64,000 bases of DNA from contig WBZZ01004627.1 of the NCBI GenBank assembly GCA_019918135.1, forward strand, positions 110,637 to 174,636, given 5' to 3'. Source of the stretch: Paulinella micropora (taxonomy: Eukaryota; Cercozoa; Imbricatea; Euglyphida; Paulinellidae). The notes beneath the pieces were generated by a model, which searched no databases, was not told the DNA's origin, and saw nothing but the letters and a program-made list of their open reading frames with translations. This document shows positions 35,205-45,914 of the stretch, piece by piece. Within the stretch, counting starts at the first letter, position 1; every line of letters begins with the position of its first letter. The translations under genes were made by a program, and so were the position numbers.

Positions 35205-37538
35205 ATGAATTGCTTCTTACCCGAGGAGCTACAGGTGCTGGTTGTAGCTTTTCTGCAGCAGCAGCAACAGCGGGAGCTAACAGAAAATCCCGAGTTTATG
35301 GGCATTGTGGCGGAGGTGGAGAGACAGGCACAGATTAAAGAGGCTCTTTGGTCTCACTGGCAGGAGCACAGGAATTTGCTGCTGCACCCCGACAAGGGTG
35401 CCGTCGAAGATTACCTGCAGAGGCTGGAACAGCCTCTGCAGGGGGCTATCAGCTGGATATGCTGCCGACCGATCTTCAGCTCAGCTTCCAAGGCGAGCTG
35501 AGCGACACACAGTCTTCGCTAGTGACTGAGTGGTTGCAGGGCATCGGACGCATTCCATCCCTTCTGTCTAGCTTGCAGGATGTTACCATCGAGACGGCCG
35601 GGCCCAAGCACTTTTCTATCCCGCTGAGCCTGCTGGCGGGTCTCAGCCCTAACATCAGCAAGCTACGCCTGCGTTGGGTAGAGGTTGTGAACGACAGCGG
35701 CAAGGCAGGAGCGTCACTTTCCTTGTTTGGGGGCGGCAGGTAGACCTGGACTGGAAGCAGGTTCGTGCATCTTTTGACCTTGGCAAACGGAACGAGCCGG
35801 TTCGCGGCAGGGTGGATTTTACAGACGTCAGCCTGTCCGGGCCCGGCTCCTGTCCGTGCGGGGTGGCCTGGCAGTAGCCGCGCGCGGGTGTGAGGTGTCG
35901 GAGTGCAAGGCATTAAAGAGACTAACCCTGGAGGGAGAGACAGGGGGGCCAGAGACCGCGGGGGCAAGCCTGGTTGTTCGAACCTGCAACCAGCTCCAGA
36001 GCCTGCAGGTAGCGACAGCTTTTGACACGCTGGTCGTGCAAGATTGTCCCCTGCTAGCCCGCGTCGGCTTTGAGCTCAAGGACCAGGGCTGGGGTCGGAG
36101 AAGAAGCTCTGTCGAATTGAGCCGCTGCTGCGAGCTCCGGCAACTAGTCTTGCCAGCCACGCTGCGTGGCAGGGTGCAAGTTGGAGACAGCGCCGCCCTC
36201 ACGGAGGTGACGTGGCAGCCGGCGGGTAGACATGACGAAGGGCAGCCCTACGTGCTCAAGCTGAGCGCCTGCGGCCAACTGCAGACAGTCAAGGGGCCCT
36301 TTGAGGGGGGTCACGCGCCGGCCTTCCTGTTTCTAAACCAGCAGCAGTGCCAGGGCCTGCACATCGAGGGTTTCTCGCGGTTTGTGGTCAAGGACGACCC
36401 GGGCGTCGAGCACTCTGTCTTGGAGCAAGAGCAGCATGAGCGCGGAGAGCTGGCAGCTGCTTTTTACCGTCAGGTGCCTGCACGGACCGAGCTCCACGAG
36501 GAGAATGCTGGTGCTGCTGCCTCGGATCTTGATCTTGTGCTAGCCGCAAGGGCCTGTGGCGAGCTCTGCAACTTGCTCTCTGGCGCGCGGCCCCCGGCCA
36601 GGCGCCCGCTGGAGGAAATCGTGCAGGACCTCTGGCACAGAGCCTGCCGTGCTGCAGGTTTGGGCCCTGGTAGCAGGACCGCTGCAGAGGCTGCTATTAC
36701 TAGTGCTCCGGGCCTCGAGCTGGAGACCCTGCGGTTGGTGGCGGGGGTGTGCCGCCGCCTGGCCCAAGGGCAACAGCCACCACCAGAGACGCCGCCACCT
36801 CTTCACTTGCTGGAACAACTTGTCCAAAACGGCCCTGCTGCACTGTACTCGCTCCTGGCCACGCATCGCGATTCTGGCCAGGCTATACTGCGTGCTTTCC
36901 AAGCCCCAGATCTCAACGCGCAGCTGGGCCCGCTCTGCTGCCTAGCGGGGCTATGGGGCGAATGTTCATTGCCGAGGCTCTGCTCTCTGCTTTCCTCTGA
37001 CGACGAGGCGGAGGCACTCACGTGGACCGTCACTCACGTCATGTTAGCCATCGATCCCACTGCCATAGTAAGGCGGGCCAACGAACGACTCTTGCAGTGG
37101 CTGAGCGGGCTTGGCCAGGCTTGGTTGTCTGCGGCGGGGGAAGGGGACGACAAAACAGCTCCCCCCCCACCTAGCCCGCCTAGGCGGCTCGAGCACTTTG
37201 ACGCGCAGCTGCTGACAGAGCTCTCTCGTTCGGTCATAGCCAGCCTAGCCGGTCACGAGCCCAGCCCGACAATCACGGGCTCGCGACGACGTAGCAAACC
37301 TTCGCGCACCACCACCACCCCGGCGCCAAGCGCCGCGGCACGGACGCTTGCCTCGACCACGGTCAGCTGGCAGCGCTGCCACGAGCGGGCGGAGGTTAGA
37401 TTTCTAACACCCCCCTGGAAAAACAAAAACAACAAAAAAAAAGAAAAGAGAAAAGGGAGGAAAAGGGGGGTGCCCCGCCCTTCCCTCTCCCCGCTTTGTA
37501 GGTGTATCTCTTTTTTTAAAGAAAGAGGACAAAAGAGA
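35205..37538 (+). CDS. LRR-like protein with F-box-like N-terminus, three frame breaks
   Basis: ATG 35205 starts MNCFLPEELQVLVVAFLQQQ, which resembles an F-box start. Four frames follow each other, with breaks at a G5 run (about 35441), a G5 run (about 35730) and a G4 run (about 35858); a one-base change at each restores continuity. The last frame has LRR-like text (ALKRLTLEG, LQSLQVATA, ELRQLVLPA) and a long helical C-terminus (ALYSLLATHRDSGQAILRAF). No stop is present before the next gene: the frame reads through a Lys/Arg-rich A/G tract and a G-run/C-run spacer (37390-37538). The natural end is therefore unclear, probably near 37,390. Confidence 0.55.
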
Positions 37539-38522
37539 ATGAGGAGCAGAAAGAGGGACATGCCCGAAAGTAAAGAATCACCGTGGTTCAGGCGCGAGCT
37601 TGTAGCGAGCTTTTTGCGCGAACGGCACAGCCTAGGGGACCCCGTGACCTTCGAGCTTGTGCGCAAACACACCGGTTCAGAGGCCAATTGTTTTTACGTC
37701 CGGTACGGCCGCAACCGAGAGGGCTCTCGGCGCCACAACTGCGCGGCCTACGACGGCTCTACGCACGAAAGAAACAACGCTCTGATTACGGCCTGCGCAG
37801 AACCCTGGGTGGTGTCTGTGCTCTGCCTAGCGCAGAGCTGCAAAGCAAAAGGGCCGGCGAGATTCCAGGTGCAGACCCAGCCCGTACCCCAGGATGCCGC
37901 CACGGACTCCAAGGGGGAGCACAAGCGCCCGCTTGCGACAGAGCAGCTGGCCCTAATCCCCAGCGCACCGCCCCTCCCGCCCCTGCCGCTCCGGCCCGCC
38001 GCGCCGGGCCGCGTCGTCAGAGAACTGTGGGCACTAGGCGAGGAAGAGCTCTGTTTGCTGCGAGGCAAACAGCACCTGGAGCGCGCGCTAGCGGACATGC
38101 GGAAGAAGTGCTACAACGCCAACGAGGTCGGCTGCGCCCCTGTGTACCTGGGCTTCATCGAGGCGCTAGCCAATCTACCGCACAAGGTAAGCACAAAGCA
38201 GGCGTGCGATCTGGTACTCCAAAACAGGGGACATCACTTACTCCAAAGCTACTTTGACAAGGACGGTAAACGCAAGCTGGCGTACCACATAGACCACATC
38301 GTGCCACGCCGGCTGGGAGGTTTTGATCATCCACGCAACTACGCCATTATGCCAGCAATTTTCAACCAAAAGTTCGGCTCTTGGTTTCTACCTGCCAAGA
38401 CTCACTACCTTGGGCGCGCCGCCACGCGGCAAACACTTCTCTTTACTGATTACATTCGCAAGAAGACACTAGCGACGCTAGCGCTAGACGACCTGCCTAA
38501 ACTAAACCTGCAGTCTCATTAA
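37539..38522 (+). CDS. HNH endonuclease with a UL52-type zinc module
   Basis: From ATG 37539 (or 37560) this gives about 327 residues. Residues ~40-105 carry CFYVRYGRNREGSRRHNCAA then YDGSTHERNN and CLAQSCKAKG. This is a C-H-C-C arrangement like the zinc site at the end of herpes UL52/PrimPol primases, and homologous to the module in the helicase genes at 40.9 and 42.4-43.0 kb. The C-terminal ~90 residues contain an HNH core, YHIDHIVPRRLGGFDHPRNY followed by AIMPAIFNQKFG, with the catalytic D-H pair and the downstream Asn. HNH enzymes nick or cut DNA and occur as homing or recombination nucleases. The fusion suggests single-strand or junction DNA recognition. The frame is intact. Confidence 0.8.
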   Translation: MRSRKRDMPESKESPWFRRELVASFLRERHSLGDPVTFELVRKHTGSEANCFYVRYGRNREGSRRHNCAAYDGSTHERNNALITACAEPWVVSVLCLAQSCKAKGPARFQVQTQPVPQDAATDSKGEHKRPLATEQLALIPSAPPLPPLPLRPAAPGRVVRELWALGEEELCLLRGKQHLERALADMRKKCYNANEVGCAPVYLGFIEALANLPHKVSTKQACDLVLQNRGHHLLQSYFDKDGKRKLAYHIDHIVPRRLGGFDHPRNYAIMPAIFNQKFGSWFLPAKTHYLGRAATRQTLLFTDYIRKKTLATLALDDLPKLNLQSH

Positions 38523-38542
38523 ATCTTCTCTCTTTTTTTTTA

Positions 38543-39837
38543 CTAAGACTTGGCGGGTGCTGGCCGAGGGAGCCACCCCGTGACGCGTTCCAAGCGTTTT
38601 TCAACTAGGCAGTACAAAAGCTCCCTGCCCTGGCCGGGCCCCAGTGCCCAGTCCACCACGTGCAGCAACGTCTCCAAATGCTCGGCACGGTAGTTTACAG
38701 CCGCCCGCTCCGCACCAAGCAGAACGCACAGGCGCCAGGCCAGGTAGCTCGCAAAGTCCTCCGGGCACAGGGCTTTGTACGCGTCCGTAGTGCACACAAA
38801 ACAAGACGCGCCCCGCGGCCCCCCCGGGGGTCGACAGAGAAACCACAGCTCCCTCTCCGTATGCGTCGTTATCCAGGGGTTTTCTTTTAGCCTGCCTAGC
38901 AGTTCTGCCAAGTCCCTGGGCCTCCGGGGCAAACCGCGTGCCAAACGCGCAGTAGCCTCGTCCCGCAGACCCACCCAGAAGCCCGGCAGCTGTAGCATGG
39001 CGTACAGGCTCCAGTAGCGCAAGTTCTCTGCGCTCTCTTCCAGAAAGAGGCGGCGGGCGCCGCTCCAGCCGGCCTGCAAACGCTCCTGGCGCCAGCCCGG
39101 AAGGTACTTCAGCGCCAGCAGCAGCGGGTCTGGGAAAACCGTGGCCACGTACACCGCCATTGCGTCCTCGTAGCCTGCCGGCAGTGCCCCGGGCGCAACC
39201 CCCCCCCCCAGGCCGGCCGGTGCATCGTCGCCTTGTCCAGATCCGTCAGCACCACGCGTCTTGCAGTATCACAGACGCCAGCGCGCCCCTCCCCGTGGAC
39301 TAGGTTCGCTAGCACGTTCGCCGCCTTCAGATCCCGAAAGAACCAACCTTGTCTGCCCAGCACGGCCAGATGAGCTAGCAACGGCTCTAGCACCTGGGCA
39401 CATATCTCCGCCGCGCTCGGCAGGCTCGCCGCGTCCGTCTCCTTCAGCCACGCCGACAAGTCCACGTCTAGTCTTTCCATCAAAAAAGCACAGTACTTGC
39501 CGTTCTTGCCCATCTCCCGCTTCGACGCCACCAACAGCTTCAGGGCTGCCGACAGCGGCTCTTGGCAGCTTCGGGCCTTGCGCAACCTATAGCTTTCTAC
39601 GCAGTCCGCCTCCAGCACAAACACGCGCAGAAGTCGAGGCGCCACGCCCAGCTCAGAGCCTAATCTACACCCAAACTGCTGCTCCTTTTGCCAATCATAA
39701 GTCAACTTGACCACATGTTTGTCTTCGCTAGGCGCGCACAGCACGTGGCCGTATGCTCCCCGCCCTACCAGCCGGGCGTTCTGCAGGCTGTCCAGGAAAT
39801 ATCCTGTAAATTTACTGTCCAGGCAAATTGCCGTCAT
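38543..39837 (-). CDS. Protein kinase-like protein 3, one frame break in a C11 run
   Basis: ATG 39837 opens a kinase fold. It has glycine loop VGRGAYGHV (24-32), lysine K44 in VVKLT, the hinge-like YCAFLMERLDVDL, catalytic loop FFRDLKAANVL (D169, K171, N174) and DFG-like VVLTDLDKA (D199). The frame breaks in the C-run at 39199-39209 (G-run on the coding strand). The next frame, ending at 38543, carries the C-lobe (YEDAMAVYVATVFPDPLLLA and on). It has the least degenerate catalytic loop of the three kinases here, so it is the best candidate for an active one. The run length in the reads decides whether the gene is intact. Confidence 0.7.
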
Positions 39838-40084
39838 TTGGGGGGGGAGGGTGGCAGGCCTCTTTTTGTTTCTGCTTTTTGCTTTCTAAAGAGTGCGAGT
39901 TCTGAGCTGCCGATGATCAGCAGAGTGTGAGGGGGGGGGCACCCCCCCCTCCTGCAACTCCGCGCCACTTCTCGTGTCTGGGCGGGGCAACCCCCCCCCC
40001 CCCCTTTCTCATTCTCTCTCCTCATTTGTCATACCTCGCGCAGTTGGCAGCAACACAAAAACACGAAAGAAAAAGAAAGAGTTC
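39838..40084. promoter_or_regulatory. Divergent promoter with G9CAC7-type palindrome
   Basis: A poly-G-CA-poly-C palindrome (39931-39949) and a C-run (39990-40003) lie between kinase 3 and the small gene at 40085. A pyrimidine tract TTTCTCATTCTCTCTCC and an A-rich leader precede the ATG. Confidence 0.45.
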
Positions 40085-40318
40085 ATGCCGACTCGCGCGG
40101 AGCTGCTCCAAGCCAAGTTTCGTTTCCCTGCCGAGCCCGCCGCCTTCACGCCGACTCGCGCGGAGCTGCTTCGGGCTAAGTTTCGTTTCCAGGCTGGCGA
40201 AGCTCATCTAGAAGAAAGGCGCAAAGTGTACAAATCGTTGGGAACGGTGCAGAAACAGCTTGCGGCCCTCAAAGACACTTATCGAGAGTTGAAAAAGTCA
40301 CGTACAATTAAAAGGTGA
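40085..40318 (+). CDS. 77-residue protein with tandem TPTRAELL repeats
   Basis: ATG 40085 starts MPTRAELLQAKFRFPAEPAA, followed by a second copy TPTRAELLRAKFRFQAGEA. A charged helix (LEERRKVYKSLGTVQKQLAA) with a basic end follows. The repeat is a 54-base DNA duplication. ATTAAAAATC follows the stop by about 20 bases. No family is recognised; a short DNA- or protein-binding peptide is possible. Confidence 0.5.
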   Translation: MPTRAELLQAKFRFPAEPAAFTPTRAELLRAKFRFQAGEAHLEERRKVYKSLGTVQKQLAALKDTYRELKKSRTIKR

Positions 40319-40571
40319 CAACATAGCAATAATTCATTAAAAATCTTTTTTTTAGTTTTCCCCAGCCCCCCGGTTTTAGCGCCCGGCCCACCGCGTGTTA
40401 AATGAATTAGACTACCTCCGCACAGCTCAGGTTTTGCAGCGATGACGTCAAAGGAGGGTATGAGTGTTTTGCAGAACTAACCCAGAACCCAGACGTAGCC
40501 AGCGTGGGTTCTACGTCTATCGTGACAGGGAACTGTGTTGGATCTGCAGAACTCAGCTAGAGACTTTGCAA
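40319..40571. other. Spacer between small gene and helicase remnant
   Basis: It contains a polyadenylation-like ATTAAAAATC at 40333 and T-runs, then a mixed GC stretch with AGACGTAG/CTACGTCT inverted pair (40491-40519). No gene is recognised. Confidence 0.35.
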
Positions 40572-41454
40572 ATGGCATCTTGGGCACCCCTCTCCCCCCG
40601 CTGCATACCATTTCATTTTGCAAAAGATACAAAGAAGAAACTCCTGCATGAACTTCCCTCCACAACCCCCCTGCCCCAGCCAGCGCCTGTGGAACCTACT
40701 ACACAGACTGGCAAGCGACCTCTGCTGCTGGTTGAGAGCGAGAGCGATATACTACTAGAGAAAACGAAAACGGAATGGCGCCAGGGATGGGAGGCAGATT
40801 ACGATGGCAAGGAGACAGCCAAGAGCAATGACCCCGACGAGGAGGACAAAAAAGAAAAAGAACAGCGCAGTCACACCAAAAAGACTTCTTTTAAGATTCA
40901 TGACAGAGGAGACCATTACTATATCGAATACTATGAAACCAAGACGGGAAGCAAACGTCACCCTTGCCCTGCCTACGATGGCGTCTTTCACGATCAAAGC
41001 AATGCCAAGATCACCGCCCACACCGAGACCCGCAAATTGTTGGTTTCTTGCAGAGATGGTCCATGCTCTAGAAGGGGTTCGGTCTGTTTTCAGCTAGCGC
41101 AAACCAACGCACGGAGAGTCTGACGAGAGGTATGTGGAAAGACTTGAGCATTGGCTGCAACAGCTGCCTTCTATCAAGATGGAAGAAGCCATCGAGCGGA
41201 AAAAAGAAGTCATGGAGGACGGGATGTCCCGCGAGAGCCTGTTCAAGAAAAGATACAGAGTGGCACGTCACACACTGATGAAGCGCCTCACACTCTTTTT
41301 GAACACCTACCTATGCGAGGTAAAGGCAGGGTACAGGCGCATGTACGCTGTGCTTCATGTACTAGAAAGTGGAGATAAACGATGGCTGCTAGAAACGTTG
41401 GATCTGAGTGACCTGCCAATAATAAACTATGGATGCCAGTGTGCTGTGCATTAA
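40572..41454 (+). pseudogene. Truncated N-terminal copy of the SF3 helicase family (copy 1)
   Basis: From ATG 40572 the frame carries FHFAKDTKKKLLHELPS, an acidic linker and the UL52-like zinc module (YYIEYYETKTGSKRHPCPAY, then HDQSNAKITAHTE and a C-x4-C). It stops at 41123. The neighbouring frame then continues (YVERLEHWLQQLPSIKMEEA, RLTLFLNTYLCEVKAGYRRM) to 41454, where homology to copies 2 and 3 ends. The whole ATPase domain is missing. A 3' ATTAAAATCTC resembles that after copy 4. A remnant left by partial duplication is the simplest reading. Confidence 0.7.
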
Positions 41455-42055
41455 TGTGTGTATCTGGCCAAGAAAAGGGGCTTCCCTTCTTTGTCATTAA
41501 AATCTCAATTCTTGTTGAACTATAATCTATGCCCCAAGATGATGACTTAAAAAAAAGTAAAGGAAGGGGCAGAGAAAAGATGGGAGAGGGAAAGAACGCC
41601 TTCCTCCTCCATCCTTCTTTCTTGTCCAACCTGCCCGCTTGAAGATGCTGCTGATTCTTCTCTCACGCGCTTAGGCGCGTGCGCTCTTGGCAGCATCGTT
41701 GTCTGGGGGGGGGGACCACCCTCGCTCGCTCAGCAGCACGCTTGGCCCCCCTGTCCCTCCCCCCGGACCTTGCCCCCTTTCTTTTTCTTTCCTTTTGGTA
41801 TTATGCACTTTTGGCAATGCAGAAAGCGGGGAGGAGGGAAGGGGAGAGAGAGAGGAAGCCATAGGGAAAGGGAAATAGGATTTAGAGGGGTGGGGGTGGG
41901 GGGTGACTATTTTTCTCCCCCCCCCCCCCACTCCATACCATTTCATTTTGTAAAAGATACAAAGAAGAAGCTCCTGCAGAGACTTCCCGCCTACCTCTCC
42001 CCCCCCCCCCTTCTTCCTGTAAGTGACCACAGCAAAGAGTGGAGGGGCGCTAGAC
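41455..42055. other. 600-base spacer with low-complexity tracts and duplicated leader
   Basis: After ATTAAAATCTC (41496) come purine- and pyrimidine-rich tracts, a G-run (41706-41714) and C-runs (41922-41930, 42000-42010). Positions 41933-41975 repeat, with few changes, the coding segment of copy 1 around 40606-40650 (ACCATTTCATTTTG and on). The 5' part of the helicase gene has therefore been duplicated and interrupted here. A 7-bp inverted pair surrounds 41667-41681 (ACGCGCTTAGGCGCGT). I see no intact gene. Confidence 0.45.
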
Positions 42056-44880
42056 ATGTTCCAGCCGGCGCCTGCTGAATCTGCTACACAGACTACCAAG
42101 CGACCCCTGCCGCCCGTCGAGAGCGAGCGCGATGTACTACTAGGTAGCCCGCGCAAGCGCCCGTGCAGCCAAAGGTAGCCCGATGACGAAGTCTGTTTCG
42201 GCGAATACAGTTCGGGAAATCCATTTTTCCAGCCCCGCTACAATGACACAAACTGGAACAGCAAAGACGTCGTTGACGAGTTTCTCTTACTGCGGTGCGG
42301 TTATGCTGGTGCCCCCCTCTATGCTGTCGAGCGCGGGCCGGAACTTACTGGCTCGGGCCCGCACCGTTTTGAGCTGAGATACACAAAGCACCCCGGAGAT
42401 CCTCATCGGCGCCCTTGCTTGGCCTGCAAAGGCGTCTTCCACTATGCAGGAAGTAATAATGCCAAAGTCAGAGTTACCATTTACAGCCGCATCCTGAGTG
42501 TCTATTGCTGCAACACCGAATGCATAGCAAAAAAGTACCCAGAGCATTTCAATCTGGACGAGCTAGAAAGAACAACGGCGGCAGGGCTACGGGGGTGGGA
42601 GGCCGACTACGCAGACGAGGAAGATTTGGAGGGCACTGACCCCGACGACGACAACGACGACGAGGAGAAGGAAGAAAAAGAAGGAGACTACTTTGCAGGC
42701 TCGAGCTCAAGCAACGGTTTAAACACCTCCCTTAAACCAGGTCAGCTAACCACGGCTGATGTGGCTCGTTTTTTGAAAGAACAGCGCGGTCATACAAAAA
42801 AGACTTCCTTCAAGGTTCATGACAGAGGAGGCCATTACTATATCGAATACTATGAAACCAAGACGGGGAGCAAACGTCACCCTTGCCCTGCTTACGATGG
42901 TGTCTTTCACGATCAAAGCAATGCCAAGATCACCGCCCTAACCGAGACCAGCGAGCTGTTGGTTTATTGCAAAGATCGCCAGTGCTCCCAAAAGGGCCCT
43001 GTGTATTTTGAGCTGGCGCAAACCAACACAAGGGAAAAAGGGAAAAAAGGGCAGCAGGAAGAAGACACTGCCGACGGAGAGGACGGAGCCCTTGGCCAGG
43101 ATGAGTCTGGCGAGGAGACAGACGAGAAAGACTACATCGACATGCAAGAATATGAAGAGGAACTGAATGAACTACTAGCTCCGCTGCAGGATCCGACGGA
43201 ACCCGCACGTCGCTACATTGGGGAAGGCTTGCCGAACATCGACCTTGACATCTACATTCTGAGCAAGAAGGATTGTATGAAAGAGGCAATTCGCTACTTT
43301 GTGTCTTACTGGCAAGATGCAGCTAGCAACGGAAGCCTGGTTAAGCCCCTGAACGAAAAGCAAGCTCGTTGGTCCGCAGCGGTGCTTTTTGAGGAGGAAT
43401 ACAAAAGAGCTCGCGAAAAATTCATGGAGAGACTCACTCTTTTTTTGAACCCTTATCTGTGTGAGTTGAAGGCGATGGGCAAACGGCTTTATGCTGTTCT
43501 GGCAATGTTTTCAGATGGGACAGAAAGGAATTGGGTCATTGAAAACGAAAACGAGTTTTTTACGCAACGGAAAAACCTTTTTGCTGGAGATCCCACCCCA
43601 CGTTATTCGCTGGTCTCCAGCTGCGAAGGCAGCTAAACAGGTTCCCCACGTCGCCGCCAACAGGGCACCTAAGCAGCAAAGCACTACCGTCGGGGGCCGG
43701 CTTCTTCGCAGCAACGTGATTCGCGTCTGGTCGGAGAACCCCCGTCATCGCTGGGCAAACTCGATGGAGAATTTCTTTACCGTGCGTGACGAAGAGCTAA
43801 GCAACGCACGATCCAGTGCATACCGCTCGACCTATCTGAACGCATTCACGGGTTTCAAAGTCGCGCCTGCGCAGATAAAGGCTTTCATGGAGGCGCAGGG
43901 GCTCGACGATACTGCCATGTTCGGCCTCGCACAACCACTCAGGGAATACATGCACGACGTGTTGGCTGGGGGAGTCACACAAATGTATCTTTACATGCAA
44001 AAGTGGTTACAGACCTTATAAGAGATGGCATCAAACCAGAGCAGGCGCTGGTCTTCATTTCTTTGCCTGGGGCGGGGAAAACCACACTTGTCGACATGCT
44101 TATACGCGTGATCGGAGCCAACTGGGTTTTCAAAACCAACAAGCCAGACGAGGTTTTCGGCAAACATAACTCACAGCTAGCAGGCAAGATCCTGGTGGTT
44201 TCGGAGGAGGCAGTGCATTCTACCAACAAACAAGGCTCTAACACAATCAAGGACATGATTACCAGTAAAACACAGAACATCAACGCCAAGTTCTTGCCTA
44301 TCTACACGGTCTCGAACAAGGCAGGCCTTATGTTTCTATCGAACCATGAAGATACCGTAAAGATTGAGAGAGGCGACCGACGCTACGTCTTCGTGCCCGT
44401 CTCCAACCGGTTCGCCTGTCGTACGGGCACGCCGGCTTGTAAGGAGTACTTCGCTCGACTAGCCTCTCTGCCTGACGAAGTTACGTGGACCCTCAGGTCG
44501 ATAAGATAGACCTGAGACAAGATGCAGAGTACAACACCGAGGTCTTTTGGCGCAGTGCCTACTCTAGCAGCCCCATGCATGTCCAATATTTCTATGAAAA
44601 GATTACCACCGCCAAAGGTTATGGCACAGAGAAAGGCTCGGTGGCGGAGTGGGGAGCTGAGCTATGGCGGGATCGTTACAATGGTTGGTGTCGCAGCAAT
44701 CGCCGCGGGTCCTACACTGGGATAGACTGGCTGCGCTTCACGCGGGACCTCGCTTTTTATTTTAGATGGGACGCAGAAGCAGACAGGCTACTTGCAACTC
44801 TTTCACAAGAAGAGCAACAGCAGCACTGCCGCGCCCAAATCATGGGTATGCATGCCCGGGCGGAGGGCATGCTTGAATAA
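42056..44880 (+). pseudogene. SF3 (D5-like) helicase gene, copy 2, multiply broken
   Basis: ATG 42056 begins MFQPAPAESATQTTKRPLPP. An in-frame TAG at 42176-42178 interrupts it, and the same frame continues with two successive zinc modules (RRPCLACKGVFHYAGSNNAK and SKRHPCPAYDGVFHDQSNAK). The helicase follows: Walker A SLPGAGKTTL, Walker B-like KILVVSEEAV, sensor MFLSNHED, then GDRRYVFVPVSN. Relative to copy 3 there is an extra T in T6 (about 43557-43562), a missing T at about 44019 and a 22-base deletion at about 44480, which together need four frames. The TAG and the 22-base loss mark a real pseudogene. It is the longest family member and the only one with two zinc modules. Confidence 0.8.
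44850..44872 (+). terminator. Hairpin just before the stop codon, helicase copy 2
   Basis: GCATGCCC (44850-44857) pairs with GGGCATGC (44865-44872). The TAA stop overlaps AATAAA (44876-44881). The same arrangement is kept in copy 3. Confidence 0.55.
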
Positions 44881-45335
44881 AAGCGAACTGGCCCCCGCGG
44901 AGAGCGTGAAACTTGGTAATTTCCTTCATTAAAGGCACTTTTTTTGTACACTGCATCAAGCCTCAGCTAGCGAGGGTCGGAAATGAAAATGATGTTTAGG
45001 CTGTTGTACAAAGCACGCATTATTTTTTGTTCTGTTGTTTCCCAAACGCGCGACTCCACACACTCCTCTCTCTCTCCCCTTCCCCCCCTCCCCCCTACAG
45101 ACGGGCGCACACTCTCACACCCCCTCTGGGGGGGGGGGGTATAATATCCCCTCCCCTCGCCATTTTCTACTCTTACTCTCCCTCTTATACACAAAAACTT
45201 AAATTTTTAATGGTTTTATATCAACCACCCGAAATTTTATATTGAACCGGAAATTACGGGTAGTAACGGATTCCCTCGGCTTCCAAATTATTTTCCCGTG
45301 GAAATCTCAGGATGGCCCCTCCGGGCCGGTCTGGG
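44881..45335. other. Downstream region of helicase copy 2
   Basis: It holds ATTAAAGGC (44931), pyrimidine tracts (45063-45100) and a G-run (45129-45138). The whole segment matches 48862-49408 with indels, including a 50-odd-base block present only there (about 48953-49008). It is the left flank of the fold-back element. Confidence 0.5.
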
Positions 45336-45672
45336 TAACGGCTGACGTAGCCCTCCTACGTGCCAACGGTTTTCTAACGTTTTTCCGGTGGGCGATTTTT
45401 GGGAGCCCTCTATTGGGGCGGGAGGGATTAGATGGGGGATATTATTTGCGATAGGGCCGGCTGTAAAGGATGTATTTTCCTTTTCTTTTATTCTATACAT
45501 TTTTTTAGTATAGAATAAAGAAAAAGGAGATTACCTATATCTTTTATCCGGCCCTATCACAAATAATATCCCCCATCTAATCCCTCCCGCCCCAATAGAG
45601 GGCTCACAAAAATCGCCCCCCGGAAAAACGTTAGAAAACCGTTGGCACGTAGGAGGGCTACGCCGACCGTTA
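45336..45672. repeat. Giant fold-back (long imperfect palindrome), copy A
   Basis: The left arm (45336-45498) and right arm (45508-45672), about 160 bases each, pair along almost their whole length around a 9-base T-rich loop at 45499-45507. Outer arm parts carry CTACGTGCCAACGG / CCGTTGGCACGTAG, inner parts GATTAGATGGGGGATATTAT and its complement. It lies between helicase copy 2 and the minus-strand companion gene. Possible roles: replication origin or resolution site, mobile fold-back element, or source of hairpin RNA. Confidence 0.85.
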
Positions 45673-45914
45673 CAGTCCGAAAAGGCGGGAGAAGACTTAA
45701 CGGTCGTTTTCCCGTGAAGTAAGCGATGTCCAGTTTTTTCCGGGAGGGGGGGGAGGTGTTATGTGACGAGAAAAAGGGGGTGCCCCCAACACATCCTCAG
45801 GAGTGTGTGCCCAAAAAGAGGGCAGGCGCAAGGGTCTAAGTAAGGACCACACTTAGCCAGGACCACGAAATTCTTTTATTCAGAAATCAGCAGCTTAATA
45901 GGCTTTTTGACAAA
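45673..45914. other. Right flank of fold-back A
   Basis: A GC-rich stretch with AGGGGGTGCCCCCA-type palindrome (45775-45788) and the segment GAAGTAAGCGATGTCCAGTT, conserved at 49812-49831. It leads to the 3' end of the companion gene; TTCTTTTATTCAG near 45870 may serve as its polyadenylation region on the minus strand. Confidence 0.4.
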
